Below are positions 47,901 through 60,139 of a stretch of DNA of 64,000 bases, in pieces (positions within the stretch are counted from its first letter, which is position 1; each line of letters opens with the position of its first letter). A program made the translations under genes and the position numbers. The notes below the pieces were generated by a model, which did no database searches, had not been told where the DNA came from, and saw nothing but the letters and a program-made list of their open reading frames with translations. The stretch spans positions 288,211,078 through 288,275,077 of the forward strand of contig NC_133660.1 of assembly GCF_037893015.1 (NCBI RefSeq), read 5' to 3'. Origin of the DNA: Macrotis lagotis (Eukaryota; Chordata; Mammalia; Peramelemorphia; Peramelidae).

Positions 47901-50900
47901 TCTCCCTAAGAATTTGGATGTTATCCCACTTAGTACACACATCTACTATTAAAATCACCTCATGGTCAATGGTACCTTTTAAGAGAATGTGCTTTCCTTA
48001 CTTATCCCTTTGAATGAGATCTATTTTGCAATTTCTTTTTTTGAGGTAAGAGTTGCTACTGCTGCATTTTCACTTCAGGTGAAGCATAATATATTCTGCT
48101 CAGGGTTTTATCTCTACTCTGTGTGTGTCTCTCTGCTTCACATTTATGTCTTTTAGTAGCATATCATAGGTTTCTGGTATTTCATCTACTCTGCTATCTG
48201 CTTGCGTTGTTTGGGAGAGTTCACTTCCATTCATATTCACTATTATAATTATTAACTCTTTATTAACATCCACTCTACTCCCCCGTACTTGTACTTTTTT
48301 CCCCTCCCTTCATCCTTATTCCTCCTCGTCAGTGTTTTGCTTCTGCATGCCAGCTCCCTCAATCTGTTCCCCATCAAACAGCCACCCTCCATTTTTTCCC
48401 CTTTCCTTATTCCTTTCCACACTTTATCCCTTCTAATACTTAAAGTTAAAAATAACTTTCTGAACCAATTCAGTGTTTGTATCATTCATTCTTTAAGCCA
48501 AATCTTATGAGGGAAAGAATCAAATTGCCATTAGCCCCTCTCTTCTTCCCCTTTCCTACAATAGGTCATTTTGCCACTAGATGCGAATTAATTTACTGCA
48601 TTCTGACTCTGCCTCCAATCTCATCACAATCCCTATTTTAATGTCTTCACTTTAAAAAATCATTCCATCAAAATTAACTTATGTCCATACTTTCAATCTA
48701 AGTACATTTCTTCTAAGAGAGTTATGATTCTCAAGAATTTTGAGATATAGGTATAAAACCAGTTTATAAGCCATTTTAATCTTATTGAATGGCAGTCTTT
48801 TTTTTCCTTCTCTTTACCTTTCATATATCTTTTGAGGCTTCTATATGAAAATATTTGTTTTTTTCAGGGGTGTGTGTCAGCTCTGGTCCTTTCTTCAGCA
48901 AATTTTAAAATCCACCTATTTCATTAACTATCCATCTTTCCCCCATAAAAGAGTGTGCTCAGCTTTGCTAGTAGCTTATTCCTAGGGCTAATTCAAATCC
49001 CCTTGACTTTCAGAATATCAGATACCAGGCCCTTCAATCCTTAACATTATGATAGGAAGGTCCTGTGTAATTCTGACTGTGGTTCTTCAGTATTTGAATT
49101 GCTTCATTGTGGTTGCATGCAGTATTTTCTCCTTTGTCTGAAACTTTTGAGTATCCTAAAGTTTTCCTGGGCAGTTTCATTTTGGATCCATAGAGGAGGT
49201 GAAAGGCAGATTCTTTCCATGACATTTTATCCTCTGATTCCAGGATATTGGGGCAGTTCTTTTTTTAAAAATTTCCATCCACATGCATATGTAGACTTTT
49301 TAGGTTTTAATGAGGTTTTAATTCTAGCTATAAATTTTTTAAGCTATAAATTTCCTTCCTCCCCCCTTCCCATCCCCCACCCTCAACTGTGATCAGGCAG
49401 GTTAACATTGGACACACATAATTTTGATAAAGGTTTACAGATTAGTTATTTTCAGTATGAGGAATTAGGATTAAGGGAAAGAGAAACATAAGAGATAACT
49501 TTGATAAAGTGCTCATCACATTCTGATGGTTTGAACTATTTTGCTTTTTATTTTGTTTTTTTTTTTTTCATTCCTCTGGATAGAGGTAACATTGTCTTTG
49601 GCTGCTCTATGGTTGTTTTAGCACTCTGAACTGCTGAGAGGAGCTGCTTCTATCAAATTCATTCACCTCACAATGTTGTTGTTAATGTGTACATTGTTTT
49701 CTAATTTCTATTCCCTTCACTCAGCATCACATCCCTTAAGTCATTTCATGCTCCTCTAGAGTCTGACCATTCATGGTTTCTTATATAACAGTAGTATTCC
49801 ATTGTATTCATGTACCATAACTTGTTTAGCCATTCTCCAGCTGATGTGTATCCCCTCAATCTCTAATTCTTTGCTACTACAAAAAAGAGCTACTATCCAT
49901 ATTGTGGAATAAGTAGGAATTTCTATTTTAAAAATAATTTCTTCTGGATTTTGACCTAGAATTGGAATCCCTGGATCAAAGGGTATGAACAACTTTGTTG
50001 CTCTTTGGGCATAGTTCCATATTAATATCCAGAAAGGTTGTATTCATTTAAAACTCCCCTAGAAATGCATCAATGTCACAATCCACACACAATCTCCCCT
50101 ACATTGTTCATTTTCCCTTTTTCTCATCTTCACCAATCTGGTAGGTGTGAGGTGATACCTCTTTATTGTTTTACTTTGCATTTCTCTAATCAATAAGGAT
50201 TTGTGGTATTTTTTCACAGAATTACACATAACTTTAATTTATTCATTTGAAAACTCTCTTTTGTATATACTATGACTATTTATCAGTTGGAGAAGTCAGG
50301 GAAGTTCTTGATAATTTTCTGTGAAATGGAGTCCAAGTCCCTTTTTTGATCATGGCTTTCAGATAGTACAATTATTTTTAAATTATCTATCTTGTATCAT
50401 TTTTCCATATCAGTAAGTTTACCAATAAGTTATTTTGCATTTACTTATATTTTGTTCATTTTTGTTTAATAGATTCTTCATTTATGAGGAAATGATTATC
50501 TTTAGTTAATCCAACTATTTTCCTCTTTGTTGTTCATCTTGGCTTTGCATTTCCTGTATTATTTGATCAATTCTATTTTTAAAATAGCTGCTATTTTTTC
50601 TAATTGCTCAGTTGTATTTTTAATCATTTGTTTTCTTCTTTTAATTTTTGCATTAATTTTTGTTAATTTTCTCTTGCATTTCTTTCCACATTTTTTCCAT
50701 TTGCTTTTAAATTCCTTTCTGAGCTCTTGGAAGAAGTCTTTCTGGGCTGGAGCCCAACCTCCTTTAGAGGTTCACATGTAACCACTTCTGCTCTTCTTTT
50801 CTGAGGTTGTATTTGACTCATTCTTCTCTCCAAGGTACCATTCAATGATTCCCATTCAGTGATTCGTGGTGTGGGTTTCTGTTCTGTGCCCTGCTCTCAA

Positions 50901-51065
50901 CAATGATCTCCTGTGACAGACCTTGCTGGAAGATGTTCCCTTCTTTTAGCATTCTTTTGTGTATTCTGTCAATTCAAAATCTTTTAAGAGGCTTTATTTA
51001 TGTAATTTCTGGGAAAAATGCCAAAGAGTTTATAACAGAACCTGGCTTCTCTCTGTCATCTTGAG
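44986..51065 (-). mobile_element. L1, nearly full length, inactive, in V2R intron 3
   Basis: On the minus strand the 5' end is near 51065 (CATGACTCAAGATGACAGAG). A decayed ORF1 lies at about 50845-50300 and 49255-48900, a C/T-rich (plus strand) inter-ORF region at about 48780-48250, and ORF2 down to about 45750. The RT domain is recognisable only in fragments, e.g. the reversed FADD-box region near 46220-46260. The 3'UTR ends near 44986. Another L1 3' end (49258-50298) is inserted in ORF1. Heavily mutated. Confidence 0.7.
49258..50298 (-). mobile_element. 5'-truncated L1 inserted in ORF1 of the intron-3 L1
   Basis: Begins with an A-rich tail (T-run on plus at 49260-49268). It contains only the 3'UTR and ends at about 50298, where ORF1 sequence of the host L1 resumes (AGTCAGGGAAGTTCTTGATA). 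GGGGCAGTTCT and CAGGGAAGTTCT at the two junctions are a possible degraded duplication. Confidence 0.6.
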
Positions 51066-51377
51066 TCATGGACAAAAGTTTTAGTAAAGAATTGAGTTTG
51101 CAAGTGATCCAAGACATTTGGAACATAAGGTGAAATGTCTTCTGAGGGAAGTTCAATACCTACAATTCCTTCCTTTCTGCTGATTCTGTGATTCTTTTGT
51201 TGTGTAAAGTTTGCAACAGATAATGAGAAAATAAGTGTAGAACTCTAAGTGGAGCTTAAGAAGAAAAAATAGAAAAAAAGAGAGAAAGTTAATTTATGAT
51301 AGTGCCAAAATAATTTTATGTTGATAATCAAATCTGGGTTATAGGCATAAATACTTCTTCCCTTGTCCTTGCTTTAG
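51066..51377. other. End of intron 3
   Basis: AT-rich with a GAAAAAATAGAAAAAAAGAG purine run. The acceptor CTTGCTTTAG precedes exon 4. No other feature seen. Confidence 0.4.
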
Positions 51378-51596
51378 CTCCACCATTTTCTGAAGTGCAA
51401 AGTTCCTGTGAGTAGTGCCAGTGATGAGCTATGTGGAGATGCAGTCACCAAGGATGTTGAGACATATGAGATCCTGAATTTTAAATCTTTTCCTAATGAT
51501 ATTGTGACACTGGTGAAAGTGGGTGAATTCATCCCTCATGGTCAGGGATTCAGGATTAATCAAGAATCCATTGAATGGCCAGGAGATTTCTCTCAG
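51378..51596 (+). pseudogene. V2R exon 4, open and correctly spliced
   Basis: 219 nt, 73 codons, phase 0 at both ends. Reads LHHFLKCKVPVSSASDELCG, then ETYEILNFKSFPNDIVTLVK and VGEFIPHGQGFRINQESIEW, ending DFSQ|GTAAGG. This is the membrane-proximal part of the ligand-binding domain. No lesion is visible within the exon. It is the direct homologue of the damaged exon 4 at 11014-11230 and serves as the reference for that exon's lesions. Confidence 0.93.
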
Positions 51597-52625
51597 GTAA
51601 GGGGACAAGTAATAATGTGAGTTTTATCATTTTGCCTTTTTAGAATCCTGCACAGTGTTGTTTCTTTATTGGCACCAGGAAATTCCCCATCGACATTAGA
51701 AATGACTGTGAGAGGGAGCTAGTATCTAGTCACTTTTAATGCTCTGAGTAAGATGGAACTCTGATTTCCCTATTTTCAATCCTACTTTTAAAATATTTCG
51801 AAGTTGCAAAAAAGTTCTGAGTATTTCACGTTTAGAGAATTTTGAAATACATCAGTTGCATTTGCTCAAATTTGAAATATAACAAGGAATGCATAGTGGA
51901 GAAAAAATTTGCCAAATGGGACATATTACATGAAAATCTCTCCAAGTTTGGGAATTCTGCAATTATATAAAGATTTATCCTAAAATTTTACTCAGTTCTT
52001 TTTATAAAAATATCAACACAAAAATTTGTATTATCTTGGATAAATCAAATGTACATAAACTTCTGATGATGGGTAAATTATTAAAACATTTTATACTTAT
52101 ATACTTTTTAGAAAGTTATATATAAACTATTCAAATTATCATCTCTAATCTATTTTTCTCTTTTGATTTGTAAATAGTAATTCTTTTTGCATTAATTAAA
52201 CATAATAAAATATAAAGAAATAAAGAAATAAAAAGATTTATCCTGTTTTCCTCTAAATATGATAACGATTTTAGAGACAAAATTTAAATTGTGGTAATAT
52301 AAAACATGGGTCTATGCAGTTTCATTTGCCTATGTGATTTGATAATCCCACCCCAGTCTTCATAGTGGTCTCCAGTGGAGGCTAAAAATGTAAACAAACA
52401 AAGAATAGTCAATGGGATCACCTGATACTTACTTTGATTCAATTAATCCTGTTTACTGTCATTATTAGAGTTTATATTCTAGAAAGTCAGGATTCTCTAA
52501 AACTTTCAGGACTCTTTATGCAAATCCAAAACAACTGGAGTTTTGAGTGGAAGATTAAAAATATATTCCCCTTATGTAGTCAATGATTTATTTCAACTTT
52601 ACCTGTTTAAAAATGGAGTGAAGTG
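51597..52625. other. Intron 4 of the plus-strand V2R pseudogene, proximal part
   Basis: AT-rich, no repeat or exon recognised. Confidence 0.4.
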
Positions 52626-52885
52626 GGGCAGCTAGGTGGTGCAGTAGATAGAGCACTGACCCTGGAGTCAGGAGTACCTGAGTTCAAATCTGGCCTCAGA
52701 TACTTAATAATTACCTATCTGTGTGGTCTTAGGCAAGCCATTTAACCCTATTTGCCTGGCAAAAACCTAAAGCTAAGTAAATAAATAATTAAATAAACAA
52801 ACAAACAAATAAATAAACAAACAAAAAATACATACATACGTACATACATACATAGATACTTACATACATCAATAAATAAAATAAA
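52626..52885 (+). mobile_element. tRNA-derived SINE whose tail became a tetranucleotide microsatellite
   Basis: SINE body 52626-52772 (GGGGCAGCTAGGTGGTGCAG to CTGGCAAAAACCTAAAG). It is followed by (AAAT)n, (AAAC)n and (CATA)n arrays to about 52880. AAAATGGAGTGAA occurs before the head and again right after the arrays, so the arrays belong to the SINE tail. Confidence 0.93.
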
Positions 52886-53216
52886 AAAATGGAGTGAAAT
52901 TTAGAGATACACTGGTACTTTAGCTGTAGAAAAATATATAAGTCAGAAATAGACTAAAGATAGATTTAAAAAACTAACAAAATAATCTCAGGAAAAACAA
53001 GTGGTTTAATTTTGCCCAAGAGAGGATTTTATGCAGGTTAAGTGGGCAAAAGTCTCCATTGAAGAATAGATCAACCTTGCTCTGTTGAATTGCTAAACGT
53101 TTGTAATAAATGTCTTGCCTAGTAGAGAAATGAATTCCTTGTGGACTCAGCATATCTATCTTTCAACGCTTTTTCTTACAGCGACTTTTTCTCCCTTTCT
53201 ATTGAGGGAAATGAAG
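52886..53216. other. End of intron 4
   Basis: A second, better-looking pyrimidine-rich acceptor (CTTTTTCTTACAG at 53169-53181) lies upstream of the family exon start. Using it would add 35 nt and shift phase, so the family-conserved start at 53217 is preferred. Confidence 0.4.
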
Positions 53217-53340
53217 ATCCAGATTGCCATGTGCACCCCCAGCTGTGGTCCTGGATTCAAGAAGACCATTCTTGAAAGTAAGCCCATCTGCTGCTTTGAC
53301 TGTGACCCGTGCTCTGAGGGACATATTTCCAACCAGACAG
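53217..53340 (+). pseudogene. V2R exon 5 (NCD3G linker) with lost splice donor
   Basis: 124 nt, the expected V2R size. Reads IQIAMCTPSCGPGFKKTILE, then SKPICCFDCDPCSEGHISNQ and T, with all expected cysteines (CxxxC, CCxDCxPC). It ends with the single G that, with exon 6's AT, makes the conserved Asp. The next two bases (53341-53342) are AT, not GT, so the normal donor is gone. A SINE begins 26 bases further on. The frame inside the exon is open. Confidence 0.93.
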
Positions 53341-53366
53341 ATGATTTCCTAAAGATGCACAGTACT

Positions 53367-53526
53367 GGGGTGGCTAGGAGGCATAGCGGATAAGGCACTG
53401 GCCTTGGAGTCAGGAGTACCTGGGTTCAAATCCGGGCTCAGACACTTAATAATCACCTAGCTGTGTGGCCTTGGGCAAGCCACTTAACCCCATTTGCCTT
53501 GCAAAAAACCTAAAAAAAAAAAAAAA
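53367..53526 (+). mobile_element. tRNA-derived SINE adjacent to V2R exon 5
   Basis: GGGGTGGCTAGGAGGCATAG to TTTGCCTTGCAAAAAACCT plus A16. Flanking duplication AAGATGCACAGTACT / AAGATGCACAATACT. Little diverged. Confidence 0.95.
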
Positions 53527-53681
53527 GATGCACAATACTTCTCCCAGAATAAGAGACATACTATTTTTTAGGGGTTGGGGGAATCTTAACCTGTAGTGAC
53601 TTTTACCTACCAAAACAATATTTGCTGAAATATAGTAATACTGTACTTATTCAATAATTTTCATTAACTGAACTTTTTTTT

Positions 53682-53835
53682 TTAGGGTTGTTTTTTTTGC
53701 AAGGCAAACAGGGTTAAGTGGCTTGCCCAAGGCCACACAACTAGGTGATTATTAAGTGTCTGAGATCGGATTTGAAGCCAGGTACTCCTGACTTCAGGGT
53801 CGGTGCCTTATCCGCTATGCCACCTAGCCACCCCC
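53682..53835 (-). mobile_element. tRNA-derived SINE, inverted relative to its neighbour
   Basis: TTTTTTTAGGGTTG tail, GCAAGGCAAACAGGGTTAAG, ending GCCACCTAGCCACCCC. It lies 155 bases from the plus-oriented SINE at 53367-53526. Confidence 0.94.
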
Positions 53836-54209
53836 TCATTGAATTTTAAGATATTCCTGTAACTAATAGGAGCATCCCCTGCTTCCATTTAACAAAAATA
53901 TATCCAATTAGAACCCAATAATATTTTGCTAATTTGGGATTTAATAATTCTTCCCTGCTTTTATAATGAACTCTAACCTCTGTATCTGCAAGAGAGCTTA
54001 ATCTAATTTTCCCCTACAATTCCTAGCCCATAAGGGAAATATTAATAATCCAAAATATAAAATCTAAGCTTTACCTACGTACATTTGAATTTTGATTGAG
54101 GGTAGGAATGGGCATTTTGCTGGTGGAAGTATCTTCACTAAAATAATTTCTTCGCTGTTGCTGGGTTTTTTGGTTTGTTTCTTTAGGCAAATTTGTTTTC
54201 CTAGGGGTC

Positions 54210-56825
54210 AAACAAGATTTGCTCCAAAACAACGTATAAGGGTGGGACCAGGAAGACAGGCAGGAATTCACATAAGCTGTCCCGCAGACCACTTGAAATA
54301 CCTTTAAAATGATGACTTTAACCAAGTTCTAGAGTGGCAGAACCCACAGAAAGACTGAATGAAAAAACTTTTCAGTCCAAGATTATTTTGGAGCTCCGTG
54401 GGAAGGGTCTATCAAACAGGGTTAGTACAGGCCCAAAGTACAGTGGAAGCCATCTCCAGCCATCCAGAACAGCTCACAAGTGCATCTCTAGGGGTGACTG
54501 AGTCTATGGCAATAACAGGGCAGTTTCCAGACCTTTCATTCCAGAGTTTTCAAAGGAAAATTTCATCAGGAGATCTCTGCCACACCAGAGTGAGAGCAGA
54601 ACCCAGTCCATTGCAGGCTTCAGTGTAGACTCAGTTCTAGAACCAGCAGCCAAGTAAAAAAAAAGAAAAAAAGAATCAGGAGTACACCTGGGGAACAGTC
54701 AGGCAAGAAGTCAACTTGCAGCTGCTTCCAAAGCATTCAACCCATGGATTTTAAGGGGTTGGGGTAAAACTTCATAGGCTTCTTTTTTTTTCTATCCCCG
54801 AGGCACAACTGTGTTACTTTGCCCATTCTCATATCCGGGTCACTGTCTGGGGCCCTAGTCTCAGGGAAAGAAAATTTACTGCCATATGAGAAAAGGGACC
54901 CAGGGCAGAGTTTCCTGGAGAACCCTGGAGCAGAAGGATGTGCTCTGATCTTCCAACAGAGCATAGACCAGGAAAGCAGTTAGAATTACTCAAAGTCTTT
55001 GAAGGAATTGAGGTCCCTGGAAACACCTAAAAATACCCTCAAATGCTTGACAAAGTGCATCTTCCACACTCGAAGCTGATCCCCCACCTTAAGAAAAGAA
55101 TTAAAACCAAGGCTTAAGAAATTAGCAAACAATAGAAGAAATAAATCTGACCATAGACAATTACATTGTCCCTATGACCAATGGAGGATAAAATTACACA
55201 TTCAGAAGATAAGATCAAAATTTCTTTATACAAAGTGTTCAAGTAAAATAGGAATCAGACTCATGCTAAGAAAGAGTGCCAGAAGATTTCAAAAATTGAA
55301 GTGAGGGAAGTAGGGGAATAATTGTGAAGAGTATTTAGTCTGATACAGAATAATCCTGAAAATCAATTCAGCAAAGAAGCTACAACTAAATAGTAAAGAA
55401 AACATCATCAGAAAAGCCTGTTTGGGTCAAATGGAAAAAGTACTCCAAAGGACCAATGAGCAGGAGAATTTGTTCCAAAGCAGAATTGGCTAGATGGAAA
55501 AAAGTGACTCAAAATCTCCCTGAAGAAAACTATGCCTTCAAATGTAGAATGAAGCTAAGGGAAGTAAATCACTTTGTGGGAAATCAATAAACGATAATAC
55601 AAAATGAACAGAATGAAAAAAATAGAAGAAAATGTAAGATCGCTGATTGGAAAAACTATTGACCTGGAAACCAGATACAAGAAAGAAAATTTAAAAATTA
55701 TTATACTGCCTGAAAGTCATTAACAAAAAAGACCTTTTACTTCATTTTTCAAGAAATTCTCAATGAAAATTGCTTTGATTTCCAAAAAGCAAAGGGTAAA
55801 ATAGGAATTTAAAGAATCCACTAATCAGCTACTGAAATAGATCTCAAAATGAGAACTGTCAGGAATACTATAGTGAAATTTCAAAGATTCCAAGTTAAGG
55901 AGAACATATTACATCCATTCGGGCAGAAATGATTCAATTATCTTGAATCTACAGTCAAATATTGCATGATTTAGTAGCTTCTACTTTAAGGACTTGTAAG
56001 GCTTGAAATGTAACATTCTGGAAGGCAAAAAAGACTTTGATCACAGCCAAGAGTCAACTCTTCAGTAAAATTAAACTTACTCTTTCAAGGGGAAAGTTGG
56101 ACATTCGATGAATTAGTGAGTTTTCAAAATTACCTATTGAAATGACTAGAGATGACCAGAAAATATAATCTTCAAGCTCATGACTCAGCTGAAGCCTAGA
56201 GAGAGCAAATGGTAAAGACAAATTATGAAGGACTTAATGATATTGAACTTCTTTTGAAAATCATACTAATTGCTCATATGAACATCTCATTTATTCGGGC
56301 AGTTAGAAGGAGCCTATTTAGACAACACACATGAGCGAGTTGAGTTTGAATGTATAATACATTCAAAAGATGGAGTTGATAGACATGAAAGGAATGTATT
56401 GGGAGTTAAGGAAAGGAGAGTGAGAATATGGTAAGTTATTTCATATAAAATTGGCAAGGAGAAGCTTTTGCGATGGAATGGAAGGGGGGAATGTTAGTAG
56501 GAGTAAGAGAGAATTTATTCTCCTTGGAAGTGGCTCAGAGAGGAAATGAGATGCGCACACAGTTGGAAATAGAAATGTATCTTACCCAAGAAGAAAATAA
56601 GAGAGGAAAGGGATGATAGAAAAGTGACAAAGGGCTTGGAGGGGGCAGTGGTTAGTTGTTAGAAGAGAGGGAAGATCTAAGGAGTAGATAGTCAGATATA
56701 TCACACATTTAGGGATGGAAAGAGCAAAATAAGGGAGAAAAGAGAGTCAATGGGGGTGGGGAGAAATAGAATGGAAGGAAATAAAGTTAGCAATAGCAAC
56801 TGTGGGAAAAATGTTGAATCAATTT
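54210..56825 (+). mobile_element. Half-L1 (HAL1-like) element in V2R intron 5
   Basis: A 5'UTR-like segment (54210-55060, including GGTGGGACCAGGAAGACAGG) leads to a decayed ORF1 (about 55130-56100: an N-terminal ENYIVPMTNGG-like box, coiled-coil repeats, the ILPESH region near 55705). The 3' region is purine-rich (AGAAGAGAGGGAAGATCTAA near 56659, GGGTGGGGAGAAATAGAATG near 56753). No ORF2 sequence between. Stops throughout. Confidence 0.65.
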
Positions 56826-57340
56826 CTCTGATGGACTTAGGGTAAACAATATTTTCCATCCCACCACAATGTAAAATAATCTGACATCTTCCACATTCCT
56901 GTTCTCTCTGCAATTGGCATCCGGTGTCAAAGCTGATAGGTCTGGTCCAGATTTCTTAGATAATTGGCATACTAAATTTGAACTTATTGTTTTAGTGTCC
57001 TGTCTTCATCTGTTTGGTGACTTGCATTTTCCATTACAATATCTCCTTTCTTTAGTCTCTTGGAAACTTTCAGTTTTTAAGATGATGTCTACTATATCAT
57101 TATTGTCAATCCAGGAGCATACACTATTTCTCCAGTCATTTATGTAGGCATTTAATTGCTTAAAGACTTTTTTTCATAATTAAATCAATAGGATTTTGTA
57201 TAGTTCCAAGCACACTGTGATATTTTATGCACTTTGGAGTTATTTTAAATGAATTTCCATTCCTCTTATAACCTGTTGGATTTCTCCTTATGATTTTCTC
57301 AATTTTCTGATTTAATAAGATTGCAGATTCTTAGGTAAGT
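56826..57340. other. Intron 5 spacer
   Basis: No recognised gene or repeat. A 77-codon open frame at 56914-57147 lacks any motif. Confidence 0.4.
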
Positions 57341-57717
57341 AAAACATTGTGTCAATAAAAATAGTGAAAATTTTCTCAGTTCTTTTATAAATTTCAAGCA
57401 AAACTAAAGGCAAATGAGGAGAAGAATGCCTTAAAAAGCAGAATTGGCCACAGGGAAAAGGAGATAAAAAAATCTCTCTGAAGAAAATAACTCCTTCAAA
57501 TTCAGAATGGAACCAAAAGAAGCTGATGCCTTTGCAGGAAATCAAGAGGAAATAAAACTCTTCCAAAAGAGCTAAAAATTAGAATAATATATGAAATATC
57601 TCACTGGAAAGCAATCGAACTAAAAAACAGATTCAGAAGAATTAATTTAATTATTGGAATACCTGAAAGTCAGGACCAGGAAAAGAGCCTAGATTTTACT
57701 TTTCAAAAAAGAATACA

Positions 57718-57865
57718 GGTGATTGCTAGGAGATACAGTAGAGTCATGAGTACCGGAGTTCAAATCCAGCCTCAGGCACTTTATAATTATCTAGCTGTGT
57801 GACCTTGGGCAAGACACTTGATCCCCATTGCCTTGCAAAAAACCCCTAAAAATAGAAAAAAAAGA
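57718..57865 (+). mobile_element. tRNA-derived SINE, degraded head
   Basis: The head is shortened (GGTGATTGCTAGGAGATACA). GAGTTCAAATCCAGCCTCAG and CATTGCCTTGCAAAAAACC are intact. Confidence 0.85.
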
Positions 57866-58216
57866 AAAATAATAGAGTAAAATTGTTCTGAGAACCTAGA
57901 AGCAGAGGATTAAATAGAAATTGAGGGAATTTACCGGTCACCTCCTGAAAGAGATCCCAAAAGAAAACTTCCAAGAATATTATAGCCTAATTCCTAAACT
58001 CCCAAGTCAAAGCGAAACTACTAACAAGCTGTCAGAAACAAACATTTCAGCTACCATAGCTCCATAGTGAGGATTACACAGGATCTGGCAGCATCTACAT
58101 TAAGGGCTCATAGGAATTGGAAAATGATATTCCAGGAGGCAAAAGATCTTGGTTTACAACTGAGAATCATCTACCCAGCAACACTGAACAATGTCATTCA
58201 GGAGGAAAAGATGGAC

Positions 58217-58373
58217 TTTTTTCTTTTTAGGTTTTTCAAGGCAAATAGGGTTAAGTGGCTTGCCCAAGGCCACACAACTAGGTAATTATTTAGTGTCTGA
58301 GACCAGATTTGAACCAAGGTACTCATGACTCCAGGGCTGGTGCTTTATCCACTGCGCCACCTAGCAGCCCCAA
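58217..58373 (-). mobile_element. tRNA-derived SINE in half-L1 ORF1
   Basis: AGGTTTTTCAAGGCAAATAG to GCGCCACCTAGCAGCCCC. AAAAGATGGACTTT on both sides is the target duplication. Confidence 0.94.
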
Positions 58374-59455
58374 AAAGATGGACTTTCAATGAAACAGGGC
58401 TTTCAAGCTTTCCTATTGAGACAACTAGAGCTGAACAGAAAGTTTGATCTCCAAGTCCAGGACTCCAGTGTACCTTAGAGGGAGTGCATGAGAAGGACTA
58501 ACTATGGGGAACTTAATAATATTGAACTGTTTGTATTCCTGCATGGGAAGAAGATACTGATAACTCATGTGAACTGTCACATTTATAAGAGCTGTTAGAA
58601 GGGGCATATATAGACTGGACATAGGATGGAGCAGAATCTAATGGTATAATATAGTAAAAAAGAGGGAGTCAATGGGTAATAAAGGAAAGTACTGGGAGGA
58701 AGGGAACAGAGATGAAGAAGAAGCTAAGAAATTTAACATAAGTGTCAAGAAAAGGATATTTCAATGGAGTAGAATGGGGCAAGGTGGGTTGATTGAGTGA
58801 GCCATCATTCTCATCATAAATGCCTCAAAGAGGAAATAACATACACACTTAATAAGGTGAGTAAATCTATCTTACCCTAGAGAGAAATGAGAAGAAAGGG
58901 CTGGGATAAGGGGAAATTGGGGGAGGGAAGTGGGGAATAGGTGATAGAAGAGAGAGAGGATGGATGGAGTCGGTACTCAGATTCAACGCATTTTTGGACA
59001 AGGTCAGGAAGAAAGGAAAGAGGGAATAGAATCAATGAGAGTGGGGAGGAATGGAGTGGAGGTACAGCTAGCAATAGCAACTGTGGGAAAAATATTGAAG
59101 CATCTTGTCTGGTGTATGTATGATAAAGAAGACAAATCACCCCAGGGACAGAGACATTAGAATCTGAGCACAGACTGAAGTAAATTTTTTGCCTCTCTCT
59201 CTATATTCTTGAGGTTTCTCAGCTTTATTTTAGGGGGAGCGTTACGTTTACACTTAGAACACATTTAATTTCCATCAATGCATAACATGGAAACAATATA
59301 AAGACTTACAGACTGCATTCTATGAGGGGTAGGGAAGGAAGGGATGGTGGTGGGGAAAATTGTAAAATTCCAAACTTTACAAAAATGATACGTAGATACT
59401 ACTATTGTATATTATTGGAAAACAAATAAAATGTTAAATTACTGAAAAATAACAC

Positions 59456-60139
59456 TCAGGGGGTTCTGAACTCCTAGGATCTCAGTTTCAGAATACCAAA
59501 CTTGATGCTGACACCTAATTAGTTTAATCCCATCATAGTTTAGAAATTATTAGTGCAAGAGACCCACTAGCTTTACTTTACCTCAGTTGCTGTGTCTTTT
59601 AGGCATGCATTACCACACCAGGTAAATTAGCATTATTAGTATTAGAATTGCAATTATGTCAAGGTAAATTTAAAGATCTGTATTCCACAGTTATCAGAAG
59701 TGGTATTACTACACACAATACTTTATTCAACTGTCAAAGCAACCTTCCTAAAGTGAAGGACTGACAATGTAACCAACAATCCCTCCATCCAATAAACACC
59801 AAGGAAATTTTTTTTTCTAAAATGTGTCACCCAAGTGATCATTGTAAGAGACTTAATATTGGAAAGACTTATAGATAGTTAGATTTTTGTTTGTCAAACA
59901 TTTGAAAGGTCATCAATATGCTTTCCAAATTATTGTATTCAAACGTGAAGATATGCAGATACTGAAATATGTGATTGTCTTTTACATCCTCTAAAATTCT
60001 TGTCCTTGTGACACAGAACATTGAACACAAAATGAGTCTGAGATCAATGTGGAATGTCTAACAGTGTGCCTTACTGAAGAAGAAAAGCTGATCAACATGG
60101 AATTTACTGAGATTTCTTTGTTTTTTCTTTTGGTTGCAG
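59456..60139. other. End of intron 5
   Basis: AT-rich; ends in the pyrimidine tract TTTGTTTTTTCTTTTGGTTG and CAG acceptor of exon 6. An upstream ATG at 60049 opens into exon 6 but lies in the intron. Confidence 0.5.

Larger units (their letters stand above)
57341..59455 (+). mobile_element. Half-L1 (HAL1-like), 5'-truncated, complete 3' end
   Basis: Starts inside ORF1 (AATGCCTTAAAAAGCAGAAT near 57426). It has the conserved GRP-like CACCTCCTGAAAGAGATCCC (57938) and the ATCTACCCAGCAACACTGAA C-terminal segment (58168). It passes into the GGGATAAGGGGAAATTGGGG 3' region and ends after AAACAAATAAAATG near 59440. The same order is seen in 7164-9560. SINEs at 57718 and 58217. No ORF2. Confidence 0.72.

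Noticed and set aside
53169..53216. Upstream acceptor giving a longer exon 5
   Set aside because: It has a better pyrimidine tract, but using it adds 35 nt and breaks the phase with exon 4. The family start at 53217 gives the canonical 124 nt.
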